Source: Pararoseomonas baculiformis (GTDB lineage Bacteria > Pseudomonadota > Alphaproteobacteria > Acetobacterales > Acetobacteraceae). Taken from it: DNA of 64,000 nt. Position numbers and translations under genes: made by a program. Shown here in pieces: positions 1 to 8,054 of the stretch (its first letter is position 1; the number at the start of each line of letters is the position of its first letter). Where the stretch lies: contig NZ_JAGIZB010000009.1 of NCBI RefSeq assembly GCF_017813395.1, forward strand, positions 146,948 to 210,947. The letters run 5' to 3'. The notes beneath the pieces were generated by a model, which did no database searches, had not been told where the DNA came from, and saw nothing but the letters and a program-made list of their open reading frames with translations.

Positions 1-279
1 GGAGGGGAGTGCGATTAACCCTGCGCAGTGACGGCGGCCTAATCCCGGCTCCCAATTAGCGACAGAGCCCATTTGCACGCCGATCCACAGCGAAGCCGGT
101 CACCTCGAACAGGACGACCGTATCCGATCCTGACGCCGACGCCCTCAGGCATGCGGGGATGCGCCCGAAGATTGCGGCCCGGCGCGGCCTGCGACAACAT
201 CGGCGCCGATGTGGTTCTGCGGAAGCCCAGCGGGTGTCCAGGACGATATCATGCCCCCCCTTGCTGAGGACCTCCCTGC

Positions 280-1113
280 ATGAGCTTTGCTGCTTCCTCC
301 CGCCGGCAGGGTAGGGTCATCCGGTCGGACTGCGAGATCGCGTATGAGATCACCGGGCAGGGTCCGCCTCTCGTCTTCGCCCATGGACTGGGTGGCTGCC
401 TGCTCTCCTGGTTCCAGCAGGTGGCGCATTTTGCCCCGCGCTTTACCTGCGTCACCTTCTCCCACCGGGGATTCTTTCCCTCCACGGCGCCGGCCGCTGG
501 GCCTGATCCACAAGCCTACGCAAATGACTTGGCGTCCCTTGTGGATGAACTCGGGCTCGGCTCCATAAGCCTCGTTTGCCAGTCCATGGGGGGCTGGACC
601 GGTGTCGAATACGCATTGATGCGGCCGGGCAGCGTCCGGAAACTGGTACTCGCAGCAACAACCGGATCAATCGACCCGCGGCTCATGCGTGATCCGGAGC
701 GGGGCCGCTACGAAAGCTGGTCGGCCGAGGCTTCGGCGGCGCGGGATGAGCTGCATGCCTGCAACATCCATCCGGCCGCGGGTGAAAGGATGGCACGCGA
801 GCAGCCGGCCATGCATCTCCTCTATCGGCAACTCAATGCGCTTAGCGGCGGCCTGGACAAGGAGGCCCTGCGCGAGCGCATGCGGGAGATGCGGCGGCGC
901 GCCCCAGGCGAACTTGCCGCTGCCCGGTGCCCTGTGCTGTTCCTGGCAGGAGACGAGGACGTGGTCATGCCTCCCTTCTCCGCGGCGGCGCTCGCTTCTG
1001 CTGTTCCGGAAAGCCGCGCGGCAACCATCCACGGTTCCGGCCATTCGGCATACTTCGAGCGCCCTGACATGTTCAATGCACTTGTGGATGCCTTTCTGGC
1101 TGAGCCCGCATGA
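280..1113 (+). CDS. alpha/beta-fold hydrolase
   Basis: A 277-residue alpha/beta-hydrolase without a signal peptide, so probably cytosolic. Visible elements are an oxyanion-hole HGLGG near residue 35, the nucleophile elbow CQSMGG with Ser102, an acid in GDEDVV (Asp225 or Asp227) and a base in GSGHSAYFE (His255). The triad is therefore complete. Overall layout resembles small ester, lactone or C-C bond hydrolases such as 3-oxoadipate enol-lactonase, but nothing fixes the substrate. The ATG at 280 has a GAGGA about 9 bases upstream. The gene is convergent with the deformylase gene to its right and shares no operon partner within the window. Confidence 0.85.
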   Translation: MSFAASSRRQGRVIRSDCEIAYEITGQGPPLVFAHGLGGCLLSWFQQVAHFAPRFTCVTFSHRGFFPSTAPAAGPDPQAYANDLASLVDELGLGSISLVCQSMGGWTGVEYALMRPGSVRKLVLAATTGSIDPRLMRDPERGRYESWSAEASAARDELHACNIHPAAGERMAREQPAMHLLYRQLNALSGGLDKEALRERMREMRRRAPGELAAARCPVLFLAGDEDVVMPPFSAAALASAVPESRAATIHGSGHSAYFERPDMFNALVDAFLAEPA

Positions 1114-1187
1114 CTGTTGGACTTGCGGGTGGTGAACCAAGGTCTATCGGCATCTTGCGGATCGGGCCGCCCCTGCAGCCCTGAGCG

Positions 1188-1766
1188 TCACTGAGCCACT
1201 TCCGTCCAGTAGGCCCGCGCAGCCCTCGTTCGGGCCTCCAGCTCGTCCGCACGAGCGAGTTCCTCGTTGAAGCCCATCATGCGGAAGTCACTCATCCGCG
1301 TGGGATACAGAATACCGTCCAGGTGGTCGTACTCGTGTTGGACGACACCGGCATGGAAGCCAGAGACCTCGGCGGTTACCATGCGGCCGTCGCAATCGAC
1401 ACCCGAGTAGCGTACGCGCATGAAGCGCGGCACGGCCGCCCGCAAGCCAGGGATCGAAAGGCAACCCTCCCAGCGAAGGTGCTTCTCGTCGTCCAGCGGC
1501 TCAACGGTCGGGTTGATCAGGACCGTGTTGCCAACCACCGTATCACCCGGTGCCCCACTGGAGCGGGAGGGCAGGACGCGGAAGACGAAAAGCCGGAGCG
1601 GCACATGGACCTGCGGCGCGGCAAGGCCGGCCCCGGGCGCGTCCTCCATCGTCTCGTACATATCCTGGACGAGGCGGCGGATCTCCGGCGCAGTGGGGTC
1701 TGCTACAGGCTGGCACTTCTCGAGGAGAACTGGGTGGCCCATGCGGGCAATCTTGCGGATAGCCAT
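1188..1766 (-). CDS. def: peptide deformylase
   Basis: Removes the N-formyl group from nascent proteins in the cytosol. All three family motifs are present in this 192-residue protein: GAGLAAPQ near residues 45-52, EGCLS with metal-ligand Cys102, and QHEYDH with His144, Glu145 and His148. Length is within the normal range. It stands alone, without the usual fmt partner, so it could be a second, accessory deformylase; the local context does not decide this. Product family is secure; whether it is the essential copy is unknown. Confidence 0.93.
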   Translation of the reverse strand: MAIRKIARMGHPVLLEKCQPVADPTAPEIRRLVQDMYETMEDAPGAGLAAPQVHVPLRLFVFRVLPSRSSGAPGDTVVGNTVLINPTVEPLDDEKHLRWEGCLSIPGLRAAVPRFMRVRYSGVDCDGRMVTAEVSGFHAGVVQHEYDHLDGILYPTRMSDFRMMGFNEELARADELEARTRAARAYWTEVAQ

Positions 1767-2107
1767 CCGCTAGTCTTACTAGGACAGTGCTTATCGGAAA
1801 AGCACGAGCGTCTCAGGCCGCTGCACGGCCTCACTTGGCTCCTCCCCCTGCACCAGGGTCATCGAGGGCCGCCAATACGCGGGGGCCACTCACTTGAAGC
1901 CTCGCGTTATCGAGAAGCGGCGAAACGTTGCACGGTAACACGGGCCATGGCGCCATCAACTTGCATGGCGGACGGGCGCGGGGCACGATAAGGACGCCGC
2001 GCACAGAAGCGCCATTCCTGCCCCCCACCACACGGTCGCATTCGCCCCTGGCCTGTCAGGCACAGCACATTCATCGCCCCGGCCCACAGCGCTCACCAGC
2101 GCCGGGC
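1767..2107. other. intergenic stretch, nothing recognised
   Basis: This stretch lies upstream of def and downstream of the M20 amidohydrolase gene, both on the minus strand. It should contain the def promoter. I see no RNA gene, strong hairpin or conserved short reading frame. Confidence 0.5.
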
Positions 2108-3307
2108 TCACCTTCCTCCAACGCTGCCCAACTCCTGCTCCACCAGGCTGACCCAGTACCCTATCCCATAGGGGATAGCATCGTCGTTGAAGTCGTAATG
2201 CGGCGTATGCAGGCCTGCGGAAGTCGCGCCGCCTGCACCCTGCCCCATGAACATGAAGGCCCCCGGCCGGGCTTCCAGCATGGCGGAGAAGTCCTCCGCC
2301 CCCAGCACCATCGGCGCGTTCCTTTCGACCATCGGCTCGCCGACGACCCGTGCGGCAGCAGCCACGCCGATCGCCGTCTGCTCCACATGGTTGACAAGCG
2401 GCGAGGCGCCGCGCCGGTATGTGACCTCCGCCGAGCAGCTGAAGCTAGCTGCCAGCCCCGAGGCCAACTCCCCGATCCGCCGCTCGATCATGTCCCGCAC
2501 GGCCGGCGTATAGGACCTCGCCGTGCCGCCAATGACCAGCTCCGCTGGCATCACGTTCAGGGCTTCCATCGACCCACCATGCACCGCACCAACGCTGACG
2601 ACCGCGGTGTCCACCGCCGCGATATTGCGGGAAACGATGGTTTGCAGTGCCAGGATGAACTGTGCCTGAAGCACCGTGACATCGGTCGAGAGGTGCGCAG
2701 CAGCTCCGCCATGGCCGCCTGTGCCGCGGAAGTTCACCACCCAGCGGTCCGACGCCGCCAAGGCCGGCCCCGTCCGCGTGGAGAACTGTCCCAGCGGCAG
2801 TTCCGGGGTGTTGTGCAACCCATAGACCGCGTCCACCGGAAAACGTTCGAACAGTCCATCCACCAGCATCGCCTTCGCGCCGCCGCGCCCCTCCTCGGCA
2901 GGCTGGAAGATGAACTGCACCGTGCCGCCGAAATCCGGGTTTTGCGAGAGGTAGCGCGCAGCGCCCAGCAGCATGGCCGTATGCCCATCATGCCCGCAGG
3001 CATGCATTTTACCCGGCGTGGTCGAGGCATGCGGCAACCCCGTCGCCTCTGGGATCGCCAGCGCATCCATGTCCGCACGCAGTCCGATGGCACGCTGGCC
3101 GGGCAGGCGACCATTGAGGGTGGCCACGACGCCGTACTGACCCACCCCTTCCGTCACCTCCAGCCCCCAGTCGCGAAGCGTCTTCGCGACCAGCGCAGAG
3201 GTCCGCACCTCCTCCATTCCCAGCTCCGGATGAGCATGAATATCTCGCCGGATCGGCACCAACTCGGGCTGCAGCGCCTTGATCCGAGCCAAAGTCGTGT
3301 GGTCCAT
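2108..3307 (-). CDS. M20 family amidohydrolase (hippurate/N-acyl amino acid hydrolase type)
   Basis: A 399-residue metal-dependent amidohydrolase that would cleave N-acyl or amide bonds of amino acid conjugates. Motifs of the M20 aminoacylase/carboxypeptidase group are visible: DIHAHPELG near the N-terminus, ADMDAL, the metal-binding MHACGHDGHT, and the catalytic-glutamate segment PAEEGRGGA. The start at 3307 was preferred because GGGAGG lies 8 bases upstream; the open frame extends further but upstream residues do not look like this family. No signal peptide is evident, so it is probably cytosolic. It lies next to a second amidohydrolase gene on the same strand, suggesting a small catabolic set. 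Substrate is not predictable. Confidence 0.88.
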   Translation of the reverse strand: MDHTTLARIKALQPELVPIRRDIHAHPELGMEEVRTSALVAKTLRDWGLEVTEGVGQYGVVATLNGRLPGQRAIGLRADMDALAIPEATGLPHASTTPGKMHACGHDGHTAMLLGAARYLSQNPDFGGTVQFIFQPAEEGRGGAKAMLVDGLFERFPVDAVYGLHNTPELPLGQFSTRTGPALAASDRWVVNFRGTGGHGGAAAHLSTDVTVLQAQFILALQTIVSRNIAAVDTAVVSVGAVHGGSMEALNVMPAELVIGGTARSYTPAVRDMIERRIGELASGLAASFSCSAEVTYRRGASPLVNHVEQTAIGVAAAARVVGEPMVERNAPMVLGAEDFSAMLEARPGAFMFMGQGAGGATSAGLHTPHYDFNDDAIPYGIGYWVSLVEQELGSVGGR

Positions 3308-3612
3308 CGGATTAGCCTCCCGATGATGCGGTTCCTGCCGTGCAGATGTTACGGCCGATCCGGCGCTTGGGGAACGTGCCTGATCAGACATTGCCACGAT
3401 GCCTTGATCTTGCTCATTCAGACCAGCGCCACTGAGACACTGATCCCCCATCCAGCAGTAGCGCCGGCATGGAGGGTTACCGCCATAGGCAGTCCGGGCA
3501 GCTTGTCTCCGCTTTCCCGAGAGCCTCCAAAGCATTCGCATGACGGCCATGGGCGCGGAGGGCGAAGGCAGCCGCTCCCGGTGGCGGTGCAGCATCGCCC
3601 AGGCATATCTCC
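3308..3612. other. intergenic stretch, nothing recognised
   Basis: Spacer between two amidohydrolase genes on the minus strand. The frame of the M20 gene stays open through it, but without family similarity or a ribosome binding site. It may carry the M20 promoter. Confidence 0.4.
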
Positions 3613-4452
3613 TCAGAAATCATACAGCTGTGCCGGGTTGGACACGAGAATGGCGTGCCGCGCCGCCTCCTCAGGTGCCCAGTCCATCAGCAAATCAAGG
3701 AGGGGCGCCTCATCGGGCTTCGGAGCCGGCGCGTTGGGATGGGGCCAGTTGGAGCCCCAGACCAGGCGGCCCGGCGCCGCGGCGACGAGCGCGCGCGCAA
3801 TCGCCGAAACGTCGGCATAACCAGGCGGCCCATGACGTGACACGCCGTAGGGCGACGAGAGCTTCACCCAGATGCGGCCACTCTCCAGAAGCCGCAGCAA
3901 GGAACGGGCGGGGGGCGCATCGGGCCGCACAGGCTCATGGAACCGCCCGATATGGTCGATCACCACGGGGCATGGCAGGCTGCGGATAAGGCTCTCCCGC
4001 TCGGGCATCTCGCCGCCGTCGAATTGGAGCTGAACGTGCCAGCCCAGGGGGGCTACGTGCGTGGCCAGATCGAGCAGCCGCTCCCATGGCACCAACCCGC
4101 CCCCCAGCATGAACGCCCGCGCACCACGAGCTCCCGCCGCATGCAGGCGCCGGAGCTCGGCTTCTGGCGTCTCCGGCGTGACAACCACCACGGCACGCGC
4201 CCTGTCCAGGCCGAGTTCGGCCACAGCGTCCAGCGTGCAGGAATTGTCAGCGCCATACGCCGTGGGCTGCACCACAACCGTCCGCGTCAAGCCGAGGCGC
4301 GCTTGCACCGTCCGGTAAGCCGCAAGGTCGCTGCCGAGGGGAACAGGAGACGGATTCGTTGCCGCGACCGGGTAGCGCTCCGGCGGGCCGTAGATGTGCA
4401 TGTGGCAGTCCACCGCACCGGGCGGAACGGGAAAGCTGGGCTTGGCCGGCAT
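3613..4452 (-). CDS. amidohydrolase, 2-pyrone-4,6-dicarboxylate hydrolase-like
   Basis: A 279-residue TIM-barrel amidohydrolase of the group that includes LigI (2-pyrone-4,6-dicarboxylate lactonase). It opens with VDCHMHIYGP, has a central VVIDHIGRF segment and ends with WGSNWPHPN, a pattern typical of this superfamily. It would hydrolyse a lactone or amide in the cytosol. It is divergent from a TctC receptor gene with about 100 bases between starts, so the pair probably shares a control region. That pairing of receptor and hydrolase suggests uptake and breakdown of a carboxylic or aromatic acid. The exact substrate is inference. Confidence 0.85.
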   Translation of the reverse strand: MPAKPSFPVPPGAVDCHMHIYGPPERYPVAATNPSPVPLGSDLAAYRTVQARLGLTRTVVVQPTAYGADNSCTLDAVAELGLDRARAVVVVTPETPEAELRRLHAAGARGARAFMLGGGLVPWERLLDLATHVAPLGWHVQLQFDGGEMPERESLIRSLPCPVVIDHIGRFHEPVRPDAPPARSLLRLLESGRIWVKLSSPYGVSRHGPPGYADVSAIARALVAAAPGRLVWGSNWPHPNAPAPKPDEAPLLDLLMDWAPEEAARHAILVSNPAQLYDF

Positions 4453-4553
4453 GTTTCCTCCTGTCGGAGCCAGCCAAGCCCCTTCGGGGCCGGTTGTCCA
4501 CCGCTGCGCCCTCGCTCTATCGTCGAAGGAAAATCATCATGGAGGAGGCAGAA

Positions 4554-5510
4554 ATGCATGGACGCAGGGGTATTCTGGCGGGTGCGGCAGCGCTTGCGGC
4601 AGCCGGCCCATGGCATGGCGCACGGGCAGCATGGGAGCCGACACGGCCGATCCAGTTCATTGTCGGCTTCGCGCCGGGCGGCGGTGCCGACCTCGCCGCG
4701 CGCGCGATCGCCGAGGCTTCCTCCCCTTTCTTTCCGGCACCCATCGTCGTGATCAACCGTCCAGGTGCAGGAGGCGCCATTGCGGCTCAGCACGTCGCTG
4801 ACCTGGCGCCAGACGGATTGAACCTTCTTGTCGGGGGCGGCAGTGAGAGCACCTCCCTGCCCGCCTTTCGCGAGCTCCCCTATGATCCAAAGCGCTCCTT
4901 CCGCTCCATCATCCGGCTGACCCGCCAGCCCCTGCTGATCGTTGCCCGGCGCGGCAGCCGGTTCAGCGATCTTCAATCGGTGGTAGAGGCGGCACGCCGC
5001 AGCCCGGGCACCATCTCCCATGCTTCCTCAGGGCAGGGCTCGATCTATCACGCGGTCTTTGTGCTGCTGTCGAAAGCGGCAGGCGTCGAGTTGCTGCATG
5101 TGCCATTCACCGGCGGGGGCCCGTCGCTGCAGGCGCTGCTCTCGAACACGGTCGAACTCGCGGTCCTCGCCCCCGAGGAAATGGTCGGACTTGCTGAGAG
5201 CGGAGACGTGCGTCCACTCGGCGTCGCCTCTGCGGAGCGCCTTCCGGGGTACCCCAGCGTACCCACGCTACGGGAACTTGGCTGGAACGTGGTTGTCGAG
5301 AACATGAAGGGCCTCTGCGCCCCGGCCGGCCTGCCGGATGACGCCTATTCGGCGCTGCACGACCGTTTCCGCCGCGGCATGCAAACACCGGTCTGGCGCA
5401 ATTTCCTGGAACGCACCGGCGCCATGGACGGGTACCTGGACGGGCCAGGATTCCAGGCCGTGACGGACAGCGTCATCGACGCACTCCGGGGAGCTCTTGG
5501 GAGAACCTAG
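4554..5510 (+). CDS. tripartite tricarboxylate transporter substrate-binding protein (Bug/TctC)
   Basis: Periplasmic receptor of 318 residues that binds a carboxylate. The N-terminus MHGRRG followed by an alanine-rich hydrophobic stretch and an AXA-like site is a signal peptide, possibly Tat-like. The mature part begins with the family pattern WEPTRPIQFIVGFAPGGGAD, and includes NRPGAGG. The ATG at 4554 was chosen over one at 4539 because GGAGGAGG ends 5 bases before it. No TctA or TctB membrane genes are present, so this is an orphan receptor, common in alpha- and betaproteobacteria. It is divergent from the PDC-hydrolase-like amidohydrolase, which may act on the same compound. Confidence 0.9.
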   Translation: MHGRRGILAGAAALAAAGPWHGARAAWEPTRPIQFIVGFAPGGGADLAARAIAEASSPFFPAPIVVINRPGAGGAIAAQHVADLAPDGLNLLVGGGSESTSLPAFRELPYDPKRSFRSIIRLTRQPLLIVARRGSRFSDLQSVVEAARRSPGTISHASSGQGSIYHAVFVLLSKAAGVELLHVPFTGGGPSLQALLSNTVELAVLAPEEMVGLAESGDVRPLGVASAERLPGYPSVPTLRELGWNVVVENMKGLCAPAGLPDDAYSALHDRFRRGMQTPVWRNFLERTGAMDGYLDGPGFQAVTDSVIDALRGALGRT

Positions 5511-5565
5511 CCTCCTCGTCAGCGCGAGGTGGCAAGCGGCCCAGCCGGATACCATCCGCGGGCAT

Positions 5566-5603
5566 CTTCACCACCCAGCATCGATTGATGCTGGGTGGTG
5601 AAG
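5566..5603. terminator. perfect 17-bp inverted repeat, candidate bidirectional terminator
   Basis: The arms 5566-5582 and 5587-5603 are exactly complementary over 17 bp with a 4-base GATT loop. It sits between the convergent TctC gene and the membrane protein gene ending at 5677. There is no long T tract on either side, so termination is inferred from position and stem strength only. Confidence 0.6.
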
Positions 5604-5676
5604 TTGGGGAGGTCCTCATGTCACCGGCGCTGGGGAAGCAGCTGTCCGGGAGAAGCTGGCATGCTGCGGATCAGGT

Positions 5677-6267
5677 CTACGGCGTCGCGCCCAGCGCAGG
5701 TTTCTCCCGTGCGGCTTTCCGGAACAGCCAGGCCGACACGAGCCACAGCGCGGCGAAGAACCCGGTCAGGACGATAATGGCTTCTGGCCCGTTCGCCCCG
5801 GTGGAGCTCAACCCTGCGCCCAGGGCGATCAGGCCGACCAGGGCCTGGACGAGCGCCGTCGCGGCCAAGGCGCGCACCATGCCATGGGGCCGGAAGCGCG
5901 CCATGAAGGCGCTGAGGACACCAACGGCGAGCACTCCGCCATACATCAGGTTGGCTGGGTTCTCCTCGGACCCGATGATGCCGACGGCAAGATTGATCCA
6001 GACAAGGGCGAAGGCCGCCAGGACAGCAATGCCGACGGCGGCCCGATAGGCGGTGCTGGCCGTCATCCTTGCCGTCAGCTCGTACACGCCGCAAGCGCCG
6101 AACAGCATGGCGCCCATGACAGCGAAATCGCCCTTGTCCCAGGCCACTTCAGCGGTGAACTGCATCGCAGCCAGAGGCAGCAGTAAAATGAGCGCTGCGG
6201 TTCCCCAGGGTAGCGCCCGCCAAAAGCGCCCGCGCCGTCCCCCAGCGCCTTTCGCCGACCCTTCCAT
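5677..6267 (-). CDS. integral membrane protein of unknown function
   Basis: A 196-residue membrane protein. The N-terminus is basic and glycine-rich, followed by about six hydrophobic segments and a short basic C-terminal tail. I do not recognise a named family with certainty. The start at 6267 is supported by GGTGGAGG shortly upstream; the frame is open further but the added residues look non-coding. It is divergent from the ABC transporter operon across a 426-base spacer and convergent with the TctC gene. No catalytic motif is visible. A transport or sensing role would be a guess. Confidence 0.75.
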   Translation of the reverse strand: MEGSAKGAGGRRGRFWRALPWGTAALILLLPLAAMQFTAEVAWDKGDFAVMGAMLFGACGVYELTARMTASTAYRAAVGIAVLAAFALVWINLAVGIIGSEENPANLMYGGVLAVGVLSAFMARFRPHGMVRALAATALVQALVGLIALGAGLSSTGANGPEAIIVLTGFFAALWLVSAWLFRKAAREKPALGATP

Positions 6268-6693
6268 TGCCTTGCCTCCACCTAAGAGTGGGATCTTCAA
6301 GCTAGCCCAGCCATGGGTGAGCCGCATGGGCAAATTCGAGCCTGTGCTGAGCGACACCCTATGGCCGATGATCAGGCATGTCGGCGCTGCTGCGGAAGCT
6401 TCGCGGGCGCTCAGCCATGGGGAAGGATGCGGCGGGGCTGGACGCCCGAAAGCAGCAGAGCCGAAGGAGAACTCGGCGGAGAGCCACCACCATCGCAGTG
6501 TGGCCGGCAGACGCATTCTCGTAGGAGGCTCCTCCCCCCAGTGCCGGCAAGCCTCACCCACCATTGCGAAGCAGCGAACGCCGAGAGCCTGGTCAGTAAC
6601 TCAGCCCTAGCAACTGGACAGGTGAAGAGACTTGCCAGCCCTGAAAGAGTGACCCAGAACAATGTTGGTCATGAAAATGCAACGGAGGGAGTG
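6268..6693. other. divergent promoter region
   Basis: Spacer between the minus-strand membrane protein gene and the plus-strand ABC importer operon; it must hold promoters for both. No RNA gene or clear operator repeat was recognised. A GGAGGGA at 6684-6690 serves as ribosome binding site for the gene starting at 6694. Confidence 0.5.
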
Positions 6694-8049
6694 ATGCGTT
6701 CCAAGCTTGAGCAGGCTGGGCAGCCCATGATCGGGCGCCGTAGCCTTTGTGCTCTGGTTCCTCTCATCGCCGGCGCTGCCCAGGCCCAGACGGCAGGCGC
6801 ATCCGGAAAGGTCAGCGTTGTTACCTCCTTCTCGAACGACGTAACGGGCCCGTTCAAGCGAGCCTTCGAAGCCGCACATCCCGGCGTCACGCTCGACATT
6901 CAGAACCGCAACACCACCGCCGGCGTGCGCTTCGTCCAGGAGACGCGCGCGAACAACGCCGTGGACCTTTTCTGGGCCTCAGCGCCCGATGCTTTCGAGG
7001 TCCTGAAGACCGCCGGCTTGCTGGAGGTTTACCGCCCGAACGCGCAGGGCATTCCGGAGAGGATCGGTCCCTACACGATCAACGACCCGGAGGGATACGT
7101 CACGGGTTTCGCGGCCTCAGGCTACGGCATCATGTGGAACGAGCGCTACACCCGCGCCAACCGGCTGCCCGACCCGAAAGAATGGTCCGATCTCGCGAAG
7201 CCCGTCTACCACGACCATGTCATCATCACTGCACCCTCCCGTTCCGGCACCACGCACCTGACGCTCGAAACCATCCTCCAGGGCGAGGGGTGGGAAAAAG
7301 GCTGGGGAACGGTGAAGGGCTTTTCGGGCAACCTGCGGCAGATCACGGAGCGGTCCTTCGGAGTGCCGGATGCCGTGAATTCCGGACAGGTTGGCATTGG
7401 CATCGTGATCGACTTCTTCGCCTTCTCCGCCCAGGGCGCGGGATTCCCGGTGAAGTTCGTCTATCCCTCCGTTACCACGGTGGTGCCGGCGAACATCGCC
7501 ATCGTGAAGAACCCGCCGAACCTGGCAGGCGCCAAAGCTTTCATCGACTTCCTCCTCTCCACCCAGGGCCAGGAAATCCTGCTGGAGCCGACGATCCGCC
7601 GCCTGCCCGTTAATCCCGCCGTTTACGCCAAGGCGCCGGCGGGCTATCCGAATCCCTTCACCGGCTCCATCGGCATGCCGAGCCTGCGCTTCGACGTGGT
7701 GGAATCCGGCAAGCGCTATGCGGTGGTGGACGCCCTCTACGACCAGACCATCGGCACCAACCTGGACAGCCTGAAGCGCGCCACCAAGGCAATTGGTGAT
7801 GTCGAGACACGGCTTGCACGCCGGGACAACTCTGCCGCCCGGGCGCTGCTGGCGGAAGCACGGTCGCTGATCAGCGCGATGCCGATCACCGAGGCGGAGG
7901 CGTCCTCCGACGCCGTTACGGGTGCTTTCAGTGGCCGCGCCGGCAGCCCGCGCCAGGCAGAGCTGGAGCAGCGCTGGTCCGCCTTCGCTCGGGAAAAGTA
8001 CCAGGCCGCCGCCGCCAAGGCCGCGGAAGCGGCGAAAGCGGCGGGCTGA
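6694..8049 (+). CDS. ABC transporter substrate-binding protein (family 1, Fe3+/phosphonate-type)
   Basis: Periplasmic binding protein of 451 residues that feeds the following permease and ATPase. A signal peptide is visible after MIGRRSLC, ending at AQAQT. The fold shows the ferric-iron/2-aminoethylphosphonate receptor pattern, including VDLFWASAPDAFE and VTGFAASGYGIMWNE. The protein is about 100 residues longer than usual for this group; the extra C-terminus contains a predicted helical segment ending in alanine-lysine repeats. Start 6694 follows GGAGGGA; an internal ATG at 6730 is an alternative. The substrate could be Fe3+, an organophosphonate or another small anion; I cannot decide from sequence. 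Confidence 0.85.
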   Translation: MRSKLEQAGQPMIGRRSLCALVPLIAGAAQAQTAGASGKVSVVTSFSNDVTGPFKRAFEAAHPGVTLDIQNRNTTAGVRFVQETRANNAVDLFWASAPDAFEVLKTAGLLEVYRPNAQGIPERIGPYTINDPEGYVTGFAASGYGIMWNERYTRANRLPDPKEWSDLAKPVYHDHVIITAPSRSGTTHLTLETILQGEGWEKGWGTVKGFSGNLRQITERSFGVPDAVNSGQVGIGIVIDFFAFSAQGAGFPVKFVYPSVTTVVPANIAIVKNPPNLAGAKAFIDFLLSTQGQEILLEPTIRRLPVNPAVYAKAPAGYPNPFTGSIGMPSLRFDVVESGKRYAVVDALYDQTIGTNLDSLKRATKAIGDVETRLARRDNSAARALLAEARSLISAMPITEAEASSDAVTGAFSGRAGSPRQAELEQRWSAFAREKYQAAAAKAAEAAKAAG

Positions 8050-8054
8050 AACAG

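Noticed and set aside
1928..3820. A 630-codon plus-strand frame across the M20 and second amidohydrolase genes
   Set aside because: Antisense shadow; the minus-strand frames carry the metal-binding motifs.
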